DNA of 64,000 bases, taken from Sedimentitalea sp041224545 (lineage in GTDB: Bacteria > Pseudomonadota > Alphaproteobacteria > Rhodobacterales > Rhodobacteraceae). A program made the translations under genes and the position numbers. Positions 51,559 through 60,716 of this stretch are shown piece by piece. The stretch is from the NCBI RefSeq assembly GCF_041224545.1, contig NZ_JBGFGP010000105.1, forward strand, positions 1-64,000, given 5' to 3'. Position 1 is the stretch's first letter. The number at the start of each line of letters is the position of its first letter. Under the pieces are notes generated by a model that worked only from the letters and a program-made list of their open reading frames with translations, searched no databases and was not told where the DNA came from.

Positions 51559-52467
51559 TCATGATTGGTTGAACACGCGGGCAGGGTGCAGTTCGCCCGA
51601 TTTGTAGACTCCCACCGCCAGCGCCTTGCCATCCTGCGAGGCCCAGGCGTCGTCGCCGTATTCCACATCCGAGGCAAAGACCATGCCGGGATTGCCGTTG
51701 CGCAACCGCGTCGCTCCTTCGGGGGTGCAGCGCAGTTCGGGCAGTTCGGAGAGGCCGACTTCGAGCGGTTGCAGATGGGCGTCTAGTTCAGGCGTCCGCG
51801 CCAGTTCCTCGATTCGCTCCAGTGACAGGCCGTCCTCGGCATTGAACGGCCCCGACCAGATGCGCCGCAGCGACACGACATGCCCCAGACACCCGAGCGC
51901 CTTGCCCAGATCGCGCGCGATGCTGCGCACGTAACCGCCCTTGCCGCATGTCATTTCCAGCGTGACGTGATCGGCATCGGGCCGGTCTGTCAGGATCAGC
52001 TGCTCGACCCAGAGCGGACGGGCGGCAAGTTCCATGTCTTCCCCGTCCCTCGCGCGCTTGTAGGCGCGTTCCCCGTCGATCTTGACGGCCGAGAATTGCG
52101 GCGGCACCTGCTGGATATCGCCGACAAACGCGTTCAGCGCATTCTTGATCTCTTCATCGGTGGGCCGCAGGTCGCTTTGTGCGATGATCTCGCCCTCGGC
52201 GTCGTCGGTATTGGTCGACTGCCCAAGCCGGACGGTAAATGTATACGCCTTGAGCGCGTCGGTTATGTAAGGCACCGTTTTCGTCGCCTCGCCAAGCGCA
52301 ATGGCAAGCACGCCGGTCGCCGCCGGATCAAGCGTCCCCGCGTGCCCCGCCTTTTGCGCGTTCATCGCCCAGCGGACCTTGTTCACGATAGCGGTTGAGG
52401 TCGGCCCGGCGGGCTTGTCGATGACCAGCCAGCCCGAAATGTCGCGGCCTTTGCGTTTGCGTCCCAT
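51559..52467 (-). CDS. truB: tRNA pseudouridine(55) synthase TruB
   Basis: The 302-residue enzyme makes pseudouridine 55 in the T loop of tRNAs. The catalytic Asp47 is in GHAGTLDPAATGVL, and the second motif YKRARDGED and GKGGYVRSIARDLG are intact. The start at 52467 (MGRKRKGRDISGW) is chosen over an upstream frame. In most bacteria it follows rbfA; here the glycosidase and chrA genes lie between. Confidence 0.95.
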   Translation of the reverse strand: MGRKRKGRDISGWLVIDKPAGPTSTAIVNKVRWAMNAQKAGHAGTLDPAATGVLAIALGEATKTVPYITDALKAYTFTVRLGQSTNTDDAEGEIIAQSDLRPTDEEIKNALNAFVGDIQQVPPQFSAVKIDGERAYKRARDGEDMELAARPLWVEQLILTDRPDADHVTLEMTCGKGGYVRSIARDLGKALGCLGHVVSLRRIWSGPFNAEDGLSLERIEELARTPELDAHLQPLEVGLSELPELRCTPEGATRLRNGNPGMVFASDVEYGDDAWASQDGKALAVGVYKSGELHPARVFNQS

Positions 52468-52653
52468 GGTGCCTCTGCGTGGTTCAGGATGCGGCGGCGT
52501 AGCCGAGACGGGCAGGGCTGTCAAACCCCGCCGGATGCCGGCGCAAGATGCGGACGAAACTTTACCTCGTGTTTGACGCATCTGTCCGGTTGCGCCCGGG
52601 ATCAGGCAATTCTAGATCCGGTACCGGAGATGCCTGAAGAAGCGACAGGGTCA

Positions 52654-53871
52654 ATGACGAAACATGCCACCACCGTGATCGGGCAGACCAAGCCTGGCGG
52701 GTCACCGGGCGAGGTTTTTCGGGCCTTTCTCAAGCTGGGCCTGACCTCGTTCGGCGGGCCGGTTGCCCATCTTGGCTACTTTCACGACGAACTGGTCACG
52801 CGGCGCAAGTGGATCGACGAGGCGGGGTATGCCGATCTCGTGGCGCTGTGTCAGTTTCTGCCCGGCCCGGCCAGCAGCCAGGTCGGTTTCGCGCTCGGTC
52901 TGTTGCGTGGCGGGCCGTTGGGGGCGCTGGCCGCGTGGGTGGCGTTCACGCTCCCCTCTGCGCTGATACTGGTGTTGTTTGCGCTGGGGGCTGCTGCCTT
53001 TGACGGACCGGTGGGGGCTGGGTTGATCCATGGCCTCAAGGTGGTTGCGGTTGCGGTGGTCGCGCAGGCGGTCTGGGGCATGGCGCGCAGCCTTGCGCCG
53101 GATGGCGCGCGGGCCGGGATCGCGCTCGCCGCCGTGCTTCTCGTGGTGTTTGTGGGGGGCTCGCAGGGTCAGATCGCCACCATTCTGGCCGGCGCTGCGG
53201 CGGGTCTGGTCCTGTGCCGCGAGGCGCAGGCCCCTGTGCAGGGGCATCTGGCCTTTGCCGTTTCAAAGCGGGCGGGCATCCTGTCACTCGTCCTTTTCGT
53301 CGCGCTTCTGGTTCTGTTGCCATTCGTGGCCTCAGGCGCGCCGGGCTTGGCCTTGTTCGATGGCTTTTATCGCGCCGGGGCGCTGGTCTTTGGCGGAGGG
53401 CATGTGGTGCTGCCGCTGCTTCAGGCCGAAGTGGCGGGCGTTGGCGGCGTGTCCAACGATGCCTTTCTTGCCGGTTACGGCGCAGCGCAGGCGGTTCCGG
53501 GGCCGCTGTTCACCTTTGCTGCCTATCTTGGCGCGATCATGGGAACGCCGCCTGGCGGGATCGCCGGGGCGGCCGTCGCGCTGGTGGCGATCTTTCTGCC
53601 GGGATTCCTGTTGCTCATTGGCGCGCTGCCCTTCTGGAACGTGTTTCGCGTGCGCCCTGCGGCGCAGTCGGCGATGCGCGGGGCCAATGCGGCGGTGGTG
53701 GGGATCCTCGGCGCGGCGCTTTATGATCCGGTCTGGACCAGCGCCATCCTGTCTCCACGCGACTTTGCGCTGGCGCTTGCGGGGTTCCTGCTGCTCACCG
53801 TCTGGAAGGCGCCCCCCTGGATCGTTGTGGTGCTCGTCGGCGTCGGCGGTATCGTGCTCGGGCCGCTCTGA
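52654..53871 (+). CDS. chrA: Chromate transporter ChrA, long form
   Basis: The product of about 405 residues is a duplicated-domain CHR-family membrane protein with about ten helices. Both halves have the family motif: FLKLGLTSFGGPVAHLG with FLPGPASSQ in the first and FGGGHVVLPLL with AVPGPLFTFAA in the second. It exports chromate in known cases; other oxyanions are possible. The start could also be the ATG at 52630. It is the only plus-strand gene between rpsO and dapB, and separates truB from rbfA. Confidence 0.9.
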   Translation: MTKHATTVIGQTKPGGSPGEVFRAFLKLGLTSFGGPVAHLGYFHDELVTRRKWIDEAGYADLVALCQFLPGPASSQVGFALGLLRGGPLGALAAWVAFTLPSALILVLFALGAAAFDGPVGAGLIHGLKVVAVAVVAQAVWGMARSLAPDGARAGIALAAVLLVVFVGGSQGQIATILAGAAAGLVLCREAQAPVQGHLAFAVSKRAGILSLVLFVALLVLLPFVASGAPGLALFDGFYRAGALVFGGGHVVLPLLQAEVAGVGGVSNDAFLAGYGAAQAVPGPLFTFAAYLGAIMGTPPGGIAGAAVALVAIFLPGFLLLIGALPFWNVFRVRPAAQSAMRGANAAVVGILGAALYDPVWTSAILSPRDFALALAGFLLLTVWKAPPWIVVVLVGVGGIVLGPL

Positions 53872-53875
53872 ACGC

Positions 53876-54616
53876 CTATTCCGCGTCCACCACCAGCCCG
53901 ACAATCGGCCCCAGCCGAAAACCCAGGTCATTGCGACCGATGGACGGGGCATACAGGCGCGAGATGTTGCCGTCGAAATAGAGGGCATTGGGCAGGTTCA
54001 GAGCATCGCGAAACATGCTGCCGAATTCATGAAATGTCACCGCGTTCCGTGAAATGACGAACACGGCCCGGCTGCCATCGGCGCTGGTTCCGACGCCATT
54101 GCGGACATAGCGCGACGTGCTGTCGACGAGAAACCGCGGGTGCAACTCTCCGTCGATGACCAGCATCGGTCCGGATTGCGTGGCATATTTGCAGGCTGGT
54201 TGCGCCTCGACAAAGGCCAGCGTTTCGAACACATCCGCGCGGCCCTCGCGAATGCAGAACACGCCATTCGGCAAAAGCCCGAAATTCCCGGGCCCCTCAT
54301 TGGTAATCACGCGTTTTGTCTCGATACCATTCTCGAGATAATGACCCACCGGCGTGCGGTCATCGTGATACATGCCCGCGTTCATCGCAAAGGCGAGCCG
54401 TTTGCCCGATCCGGCAAGTGCGGAGTCGATGCTGGAAAAATGCCCGTACAACGCGCCGGTGTCGTCTTGGAGAAACAGGCGCAAGTCGGCCTGCGTCATG
54501 TCGATGTCACAGACCGTATAGCCGTTGCCGCCATGTTCGATATCGCGGCAATCCTGCGCCGTTGCGGCGACCGGGGCCATCAGAAGGGTCAGCAGGGAGG
54601 CGACAATTCGCTTCAC
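53876..54616 (-). CDS. Exported phosphodiester glycosidase (NAGPA-like) family protein
   Basis: The 246-residue protein has a signal peptide (1-20, cut after ATAQ) and the NAGPA/YigE-type domain: AFAMNAGMYHDDRTPVGHY, NGVFCIREG and SGPMLVIDGELHP. The family hydrolyses phosphodiester-linked sugars; bacterial members are linked to exopolysaccharide, with no proven substrate here. The start overlaps the rbfA stop by 4 bp. Its stop is 4 bp from the end of chrA. Confidence 0.82.
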   Translation of the reverse strand: MKRIVASLLTLLMAPVAATAQDCRDIEHGGNGYTVCDIDMTQADLRLFLQDDTGALYGHFSSIDSALAGSGKRLAFAMNAGMYHDDRTPVGHYLENGIETKRVITNEGPGNFGLLPNGVFCIREGRADVFETLAFVEAQPACKYATQSGPMLVIDGELHPRFLVDSTSRYVRNGVGTSADGSRAVFVISRNAVTFHEFGSMFRDALNLPNALYFDGNISRLYAPSIGRNDLGFRLGPIVGLVVDAE

Positions 54617-55008
54617 CCTTCGATGTCGCGGCGGACCGCGTCCTGGTTCAGCATCCTGCGTGTATCGTCCATGCGGTCAAACGTATCATCCAGTTGGAAG
54701 CGCAGGTCCGGGGCAAACTTCAGTGCCAGTTTCTTGGACACCGCCCGACGCAGTTCCCCCTTGTTGCGGGCCAGCAGCTTCAGAACCTCGTCCTGGCCCT
54801 GCCCGCCAAGGGGCAGCACATAGGCGGTTGCAACCCGCAGGTCAGGGGAGGTTCGGACCTCGCCCACGGTGATCGACATGCGGTTGAGGTCGGGATCGTG
54901 GACGTCGCCACGGGCCAGCACTTCGGAGAGGGTGCGCCGGATCAGTTCGCCGACGCGAAGCTGCCGCTGGGACGGGCCGGGACCATCGTGAAATTTGTTC
55001 TTTGCCAT
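54613..55008 (-). CDS. rbfA: Ribosome-binding factor A
   Basis: The 131-residue KH-like protein helps late maturation of the 30S subunit. The N-terminal RQLRVGELIRRTLSEVL, the RMSITVGEVRTSPDLRVATAYV block and FAPDLRFQLDDTFDRMD are typical. It is divergent from dapB with an 83-bp gap. The following gene is the glycosidase (4-bp overlap), not truB as in many bacteria. Confidence 0.95.
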   Translation of the reverse strand: MAKNKFHDGPGPSQRQLRVGELIRRTLSEVLARGDVHDPDLNRMSITVGEVRTSPDLRVATAYVLPLGGQGQDEVLKLLARNKGELRRAVSKKLALKFAPDLRFQLDDTFDRMDDTRRMLNQDAVRRDIEG

Positions 55009-55091
55009 GATCCTGATCTAAGCGGTCGCAGAGGCTTTGCCAAGCGGGCCGCAACCGGATAACAGCACCTGACGCAATGGAGTGACGCGCA

Positions 55092-55907
55092 ATGACACAT
55101 AAGCCGGGTATTGTTGTAACGGGCGCATCGGGCCGCATGGGCCAGATGCTGGTGCGGATCATCACCGAAAGCGACAAGGCACAGCTTGTCGGCGCTGTCG
55201 AACGCGAGGGTCACGCATGGGTGGGGCAGGATATCGGCACCGCCATGGGCGGCGGCGCGCTCGGAGTCGCGGTGACCGATGATCCGCTCGAGGCCTTTGC
55301 CCGGGCGCAGGCGGTGATCGACTTTACCGCGCCACAGGCAACGCTGGATTTTGCAGTGCTCGCAGCGCAGGCGCGGCTGGTCCATGTGATCGGGACAACC
55401 GGGATGACGGATGCGCAGATCGCGGCGCTGACGCCGGCATCGCGACATGCGGTGATCGTGCGGGCCGGCAACATGAGTGTTGGCGTCAACCTGTTGACAC
55501 AGTTGACCCGAAAGGTGGCGGCGGCGCTTGGCGAGGATTTCGATATCGAGATCATCGAAGCGCATCATCGTCACAAGGTGGATGCACCCTCCGGCACCGC
55601 TCTGATGCTGGGCGAGGCGGCGGCAGAGGGGCGCGGTGTTGCCCTGTCCGATGTCGCGGATCGTGGTCGCGACGGTATTACCGGCGCGCGCGAACGCGGT
55701 CACATCGGCTTTACCGCGATCCGGGGCGGTGACATCGTGGGCGAACATGACGTGCTGTTCGCCGCACCCGGCGAGCGGATCACGCTGCGCCACGTCGCCA
55801 CCGACCGCGCGGTGTTCGCCCGTGGCGCCCTGCGCGCCGCATTGTGGGGGCAGGGCAAGGCTCCGGGTGCCTATGACATGATAGATGTTCTTGGTCTGAA
55901 CGACTGA
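55092..55907 (+). CDS. dapB: 4-hydroxy-tetrahydrodipicolinate reductase
   Basis: This 271-residue enzyme of the lysine and diaminopimelate pathway uses NAD(P)H. The nucleotide motif VVTGASGRMGQML is N-terminal, and the signature EAHHRHKVDAPSGTAL has the catalytic HH and Lys. It is a single gene; the next feature is a 218-bp gap with no gene I can support. Confidence 0.96.
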   Translation: MTHKPGIVVTGASGRMGQMLVRIITESDKAQLVGAVEREGHAWVGQDIGTAMGGGALGVAVTDDPLEAFARAQAVIDFTAPQATLDFAVLAAQARLVHVIGTTGMTDAQIAALTPASRHAVIVRAGNMSVGVNLLTQLTRKVAAALGEDFDIEIIEAHHRHKVDAPSGTALMLGEAAAEGRGVALSDVADRGRDGITGARERGHIGFTAIRGGDIVGEHDVLFAAPGERITLRHVATDRAVFARGALRAALWGQGKAPGAYDMIDVLGLND

Positions 55908-56125
55908 TCGGCAAGTTTTCGCGCAGCGACCTGTCGATATGATCCTGAGCGCCGCGGGTCGGGCAATCCGGCGACCGAAAGGCACAGGTTGCGCCACGAA
56001 CCCCATCGCCGTCCACAGGTCACGACCCAAGTGTTTCACTTGGACGCAAACCGGTAAGAACTCACATCTCCAACGTCAGCCCCCGTGCCGCAATGGACGC
56101 GAATACCACGGGTCTCCCGGGCGGA

Positions 56126-56719
56126 TCAGGTCGAGCGGAGCAGGACCTTGCTCGAACCCAGGGCTTCGGCAATGCGGCTGTATTGCTGGCTTTTGCTTTC
56201 GGAACCTGAGGCGCTGCGCAGCAGCAGGGTTTCGGTATTGCTCAGGATGGCACTTGCCTGCTGGTTCACCTGTGCCTGGGCCTGCGGAGCAACCGGCGTG
56301 AGCGGGCGCGAGGTGCGAATCTCGGGCGAGGTGTCGGTGGCCTGTCGGGTGGCGCGTCCGCGCATCTGCGACGTATCACGGTTGCGGCGGGCAAGATTCT
56401 CAAGCTGGTCAGAGGTGTCCCGCAGAATATCGCGCACCTCGTCGTAATCGGTGTTTCGCGGGATACCGTCCGCAATCTGACCCAGGCGTTCGGCAAGGCA
56501 ATCGACCCTGTAGGACTCATTGTCGAGTTCGGCGCAGAACTGCTGGGCCGCCGCGATGCCGCCGGTAACGACCTCGGTGTAGTTGTTCGATCCGAAACCA
56601 CCGGCGGGGAGGATGACCGTGTAGACCAGCGGCGGAACCGCCTGAGCAAATGCGGGCAGGCCGGTTCCCGTTGCGGCGACGAGAGTGGCGGCAATTCCCA
56701 GTTTCCGAAATGCGGTCAT
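56126..56719 (-). CDS. Unknown exported protein with a helical C-terminal part
   Basis: The product of about 197 residues starts with a signal peptide (1-25, cut after PAFA). The mature part has two cysteines (FCAEL and DCLAE) that could form a disulphide, a DYDEVRDILRDTSDQLENLARR helix, and a Gln/Ala-rich stretch near residues 140-160. I know no family. It is divergent from another small exported protein with a 111-bp gap. The start at 56719 is better than 56803 because the signal peptide begins there. Confidence 0.72.
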   Translation of the reverse strand: MTAFRKLGIAATLVAATGTGLPAFAQAVPPLVYTVILPAGGFGSNNYTEVVTGGIAAAQQFCAELDNESYRVDCLAERLGQIADGIPRNTDYDEVRDILRDTSDQLENLARRNRDTSQMRGRATRQATDTSPEIRTSRPLTPVAPQAQAQVNQQASAILSNTETLLLRSASGSESKSQQYSRIAEALGSSKVLLRST

Positions 56720-56830
56720 GTTGAAATGGTCTCCTGCAAGTAGATAAGCTGTTTTTCGCGCCCTGCGTTGCCCGTTGCGTCGCGTCGCGCTATCGTTGGT
56801 CATAGTCTAACAGGATTCGAGTGAGAGGGC

Positions 56831-57175
56831 ATGGCCAAATTTTCTAGCATCATGATCGCCGGTGTATTTGCAGCAGGCCTCGCGGCGCAGGCGCAGTCCC
56901 AGACAACAGCCCCGCTGACGCAGGCACAGGCGCGTCTGGCCTGTGGAGCGGGCGTCGTGCTGGGTGCCGTGACCTTGCCGGATGGCTCGATCAAGGTCAC
57001 ATGCGAGGCACAGGCCGCAGGCCAGGTTCCCACGGCTCTTGCGGGTGCGCTGACGCCTGAAGCCGCAGCGGCGCTTGTCGCGACCGTTGTGATCGTCGGG
57101 GTTCTTGTCGGGGATGGCGGATCGGAATCGAGTGCCACGACAACGGCTGCACCGGTCGATCTGGAGCAGTATTAA
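56831..57175 (+). CDS. Small unknown exported protein
   Basis: The 114-residue product has a signal peptide (1-22, cut after QAQS), then a compact core with two cysteines (LACGAG and VTCEAQ), and a hydrophobic stretch (PEAAAALVATVVIVGVLVG) near residues 74-92 that could be a membrane anchor. Roseobacter genomes contain similar small proteins, but I have no family name for it. It is divergent from the other exported protein. Confidence 0.65.
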   Translation: MAKFSSIMIAGVFAAGLAAQAQSQTTAPLTQAQARLACGAGVVLGAVTLPDGSIKVTCEAQAAGQVPTALAGALTPEAAAALVATVVIVGVLVGDGGSESSATTTAAPVDLEQY

Positions 57176-57204
57176 CCGCGACGTCGGCGCTTTTCAGCCG
57201 CCGT

Positions 57205-57387
57205 TCAGAAATCGACCGCGAGGCCCTTTTTTTCCCAATCGCCATAGCGAACGGGTTCCGGACCGTCGCGGCCTCCGAGCTCCTTTGGCAGGGGCGCTTT
57301 GAGCGCGGCACGCTTGCGGCGCTCTTCAGCCTCGGCAAGAGCGCGCTGCGCGGCGGGCGGCAGGTCGGGGTTCGGAGTCTCGGTCAT
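57205..57387 (-). CDS. DUF1674 protein, SDHAF4-like succinate dehydrogenase assembly factor
   Basis: The 60-residue protein ends in the signature GGRDGPEPVRYGDWEKKGLAVDF-like tail (residues 38-60) of DUF1674, which includes the mitochondrial succinate dehydrogenase assembly factor SDHAF4. It should bind flavinylated SdhA before it joins SdhB. It is divergent from rsmB, the arrangement common in this family of bacteria. Length and start are typical. Confidence 0.9.
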   Translation of the reverse strand: MTETPNPDLPPAAQRALAEAEERRKRAALKAPLPKELGGRDGPEPVRYGDWEKKGLAVDF

Positions 57388-57471
57388 CGCGGGTTCCTTT
57401 ATGCCTGATGCGTGATATACGCCCGGGTCCGTGTCTGACAAGGGACGCGGTAGATTTGCGGAGAAGGACGG

Positions 57472-58743
57472 ATGGCCGATAACGCTCTGGGCGCAAGGCG
57501 CAGCGCAATTTACCTGCTCGATCAGGTGCTCGGCGAGGGGCGGTTGATGGCCGAATGCTTGTCCGCGGGCGCTCTGGAGCGGCTGGCCCCGGAAGAGCGC
57601 GCGCGGGCGCAGCGCCTTGCGCTTGAAACGCTTCGGGGCCTGGAGCGCGCCGACCGCCTGTTGCAGCGGCATCTGCGCAAGACTCCGCCGCTGACCGTGC
57701 GCAATGCCCTGCGTCTGGGAACGGTCGAGCTGTGCAGGGGCGAGGCTGCGCATGGCGTGGTGAACGCGATGGTTCAGATCGTTGGCGGGCATCGACGACA
57801 TGGACAGCTCAAGGGGATGGTTAACGCCGTCCTGCGCAAGATCGCGGCGGATGGACCGGACGCCTGGACCAGGCTGCGCATCCCGCGCCTGCCAAAATGG
57901 CTGCGCGCGCCGCTGGTATCGGCCTGGGGTCCCGAAGCCGTGGCGATGATGGAAGCCGCGCATTTCGCCGGCGCACCGCTGGATGTCACCGGCAAGCCGG
58001 GGGCAGACCTGTCGGCATTGGACGGCGCGGCATTGCCCACCGGGTCGCTGCGACTGGCGGCACCGGGGCAGGTCACCGCATTGCCGGGCTATGGCGCGGG
58101 CGATTGGTGGGTCCAGGACGCCGCTGCCGCTTTGCCGGCAACGCTGTTGGCTGTGGGTCCGGGCGAGCGCGTGCTCGATCTCTGCGCCGCTCCGGGCGGC
58201 AAGACGTTGCAACTCGCCGCCACCGGGGCGGATGTGGTCGCGGTGGACAGTTCGGCGCAGCGGATGAAACGTTTGCAGGAGAATCTCGCGCGCACCGGGT
58301 TGCGTGCCGAAACGCGGGTCGCCGACGTGCTCGAAGAATCGGGTCAGTATGATGCGATCCTGCTGGATGCGCCCTGTTCGGCAACCGGCACGATCCGCCG
58401 TCACCCGGACCTGCCCCATGCCAAGGACGGGTCGGAATTCGGCGCGCTGATCGAGTTGCAGACCCGGATGCTGGCGCATGCCTGGGGCTTGCTGCGGCCG
58501 GGCGGGCGGATGGTGTTCTGTACCTGCAGCCTGTTGCCTGACGAAGGCGAGGTGCAGGTCGAAGAGGCGCTCGACATGTTTGCAGACATGCGGACCGATC
58601 GCGCGGCCCTTTCGCGTCCGGGCATCGACCCGGCGTGGATCACCGAAGAGGGCGGTTTGCGCCTGCGGCCGGATTACTGGCCCGACCGGGGCGGAATGGA
58701 CGGGTTTTACATGGCGCTGCTGCGCAAAGAACCCGCCGCCTGA
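57472..58743 (+). CDS. rsmB: 16S rRNA (cytosine-C5)-methyltransferase RsmB-like
   Basis: The 423-residue enzyme has an N-terminal NusB-like domain (about 5-135) and a SAM-dependent methyltransferase domain with LDLCAAPGGKTLQLA and the two active cysteines in LLDAPCSATGTIRRHPD and FCTCSLLPDEG. It should methylate C967 of 16S rRNA. It precedes the heparinase gene in the common order rsmB-heparinase-purH. The ATG at 57472 follows GGAGAAGGACGG. Confidence 0.93.
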   Translation: MADNALGARRSAIYLLDQVLGEGRLMAECLSAGALERLAPEERARAQRLALETLRGLERADRLLQRHLRKTPPLTVRNALRLGTVELCRGEAAHGVVNAMVQIVGGHRRHGQLKGMVNAVLRKIAADGPDAWTRLRIPRLPKWLRAPLVSAWGPEAVAMMEAAHFAGAPLDVTGKPGADLSALDGAALPTGSLRLAAPGQVTALPGYGAGDWWVQDAAAALPATLLAVGPGERVLDLCAAPGGKTLQLAATGADVVAVDSSAQRMKRLQENLARTGLRAETRVADVLEESGQYDAILLDAPCSATGTIRRHPDLPHAKDGSEFGALIELQTRMLAHAWGLLRPGGRMVFCTCSLLPDEGEVQVEEALDMFADMRTDRAALSRPGIDPAWITEEGGLRLRPDYWPDRGGMDGFYMALLRKEPAA

Positions 58744-58844
58744 CCAAGGCCTGTTGACAAACGTCCGGCGCCGGTTGCGACTACTGCCACGAGATACGAG
58801 ACGAAACGCATAAAGACACCGCAGAGCGGTCAGGGCGAGGCAGC

Positions 58845-60581
58845 ATGGCAGGCCCGCACAGATTGGCAGCCCGGGGCCTCGATCGGCTCCATGCCTGGAT
58901 GGCGCGTGGTCATCGGGGCGCGCGCGGTTTTGTCTCCGACCCCGAGCCGCGCGGTTTCGGCTCTGTCACCCGTGGGCGGCAGATTCTGGCGGGTCGTTGT
59001 CTGCTGGCCGGGCAGCTTGTCGAGATCCGTGGACGTGATCTGTGGGACGTGCCTGCAACGACAACGGGGTTTGACGCCGCACGGCACGGGTTCGGATGGC
59101 TCGACGATCTTGCGGCAGCAGGGGATGCGCGGGCCCGCTCCACGGCGCAGGACTGGCTCTGGAACTGGATCGGTCGGTTCGAGGGCGGTCGCGGGCCCGG
59201 CTGGACCCCGGCCCTGACGGGGCGGCGGGCGATCCGCTGGGTCAATCACGCGGCGTTCCTGTTGCACGGTCGGGGCGAGTCCGACCGAGACCTTTTCCTG
59301 CGCGCCCTGTCGCGGCAATGCTGGTTCCTGTCCAGACGCGCGCAGAGCGCAGCGCCGGGTGTTCCCCGGTTCGAAGCGCTGTCGGGATTGATCGTCGCCG
59401 CCCTGTCGATGGAGGGGCGCGCGGCGCTGGCAGATCCGGCGGTTCCGCTTCTGGCGCGGGAGTGCGACGCGCAGATCGACGCGACAGGCGGCATGCCGAC
59501 GCGCAATCCCGAAGAGTTGTTGAGGGTCTTTACACTTCTCACCTGGACCGCTGCTGACCTGCATCGTGCCGGTCGCGCGGTGCCGACAGGGCACAGCGCG
59601 GCAATCGCGCGGATCGCGCCCACGCTGCGCGCATTGCGCCATGCCGACGGCGGGCTGGCGCGGTTTCATGGTGGCGGTCGCGGATTGAATGGCCGGTTGG
59701 ATCATGCGCTGGCGGCAAGCGGGGTGAAACCCAGACCGATTGACGCGCGCGCGATGGGCTATGTGCGGCTGGCCGCAGGCCGTACCAGTGTGATCGTGGA
59801 TGCGGCGCCGCCGCCGGCGGGCGCGGCGGCATTTACGGGGCATGCGTCGACGCTGGCATTCGAACTGACTTCGGGCCGACGGCCCATGATCGTCAACTGC
59901 GGCTCTGGTGCCGTTTTCGGCGATCAGTGGCGGCGCGCGGGGCGGGCGACACCCTCGCATTCGACGCTGGGGCTGACCGGGTATTCCAGTGCCCGGATTG
60001 CCACGAGCGGGTATGAAACAGGGCGCTGCGCTTTGATCGACGGACCGCGCAATGTGCCCGTCGAGATGACCGAGCGCCCGGTCGGCCTGCTGTTCTGGGG
60101 CGGCCATGACGGGTATGTGGCGCAATTCGGTCTTACACACGCGCGGCGGCTCGACCTGAGTTTTGACGGTCGGAGCCTGTCTGGCGAGGATATGCTGTTG
60201 GCCATAGACCGCGCGCACAAGCGGCGCTTTGATCGCGCTCTGCAGCAAGGCCCGCAGACCGGGATCGGCTTTGACGTCCGCTGGCACCTGCATCCCGAGG
60301 TCCAGGCCCGACTCGACCCCGCTGCCGCCGTCGTAACGATGACTCTGCGCAGCGGAGAAAGCTGGGAGTTCCGGACCGACAACGGGGTGCATCTTTCGTT
60401 GCAGCCGGGGGTCTATCTGGACGATACGCATCTGGAACCCACGAGATCGCGGCAGATCGTGGTGTCCGCTCACGCGGTCGGCCCTGAAACCCGAATCCGC
60501 TGGACCCTGGCCAAGGCACGGGACACCGCCATCGCGATACGCGATCTGCATCAGGACGACGAGCCGGGCGATGATGTCTGA
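58845..60581 (+). CDS. Heparinase II/III family protein
   Basis: The 578-residue protein has an N-terminal helical barrel (about 60-300) and a C-terminal heparinase II/III-type beta domain (about 320-560, with MIVNCGSG, THARRLDLSFDG and FRTDNGVHLSLQPGV). The family cleaves acidic polysaccharides; in alphaproteobacteria this conserved chromosomal copy has no proven substrate. No signal peptide is evident, which is odd for a polysaccharide lyase. It sits between rsmB and purH. Confidence 0.87.
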   Translation: MAGPHRLAARGLDRLHAWMARGHRGARGFVSDPEPRGFGSVTRGRQILAGRCLLAGQLVEIRGRDLWDVPATTTGFDAARHGFGWLDDLAAAGDARARSTAQDWLWNWIGRFEGGRGPGWTPALTGRRAIRWVNHAAFLLHGRGESDRDLFLRALSRQCWFLSRRAQSAAPGVPRFEALSGLIVAALSMEGRAALADPAVPLLARECDAQIDATGGMPTRNPEELLRVFTLLTWTAADLHRAGRAVPTGHSAAIARIAPTLRALRHADGGLARFHGGGRGLNGRLDHALAASGVKPRPIDARAMGYVRLAAGRTSVIVDAAPPPAGAAAFTGHASTLAFELTSGRRPMIVNCGSGAVFGDQWRRAGRATPSHSTLGLTGYSSARIATSGYETGRCALIDGPRNVPVEMTERPVGLLFWGGHDGYVAQFGLTHARRLDLSFDGRSLSGEDMLLAIDRAHKRRFDRALQQGPQTGIGFDVRWHLHPEVQARLDPAAAVVTMTLRSGESWEFRTDNGVHLSLQPGVYLDDTHLEPTRSRQIVVSAHAVGPETRIRWTLAKARDTAIAIRDLHQDDEPGDDV

Positions 60582-60716
60582 GCGCGGTTGGCGGGCATTC
60601 CCTCCGCTGTGACAGGGCCGGGTGGCAGAAACCCTGTTGCGTTTGAAATCCACGGTTCTATCCCGCAGCAAATTGGATTATGCCGCGCCTAACAGTCATC
60701 ATATTCAGGACCTGTC

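Noticed and set aside
55908..56125. A gene in the gap after dapB
   Set aside because: The plus-strand frame from 55939 runs through the antisense of the exported protein gene and has a non-protein composition. I see nothing else in this 218-bp gap.
60582..60716. Possible riboswitch (ZTP type) before purH
   Set aside because: The conserved core sequences of the ZTP aptamer are not present in the 135-bp gap.
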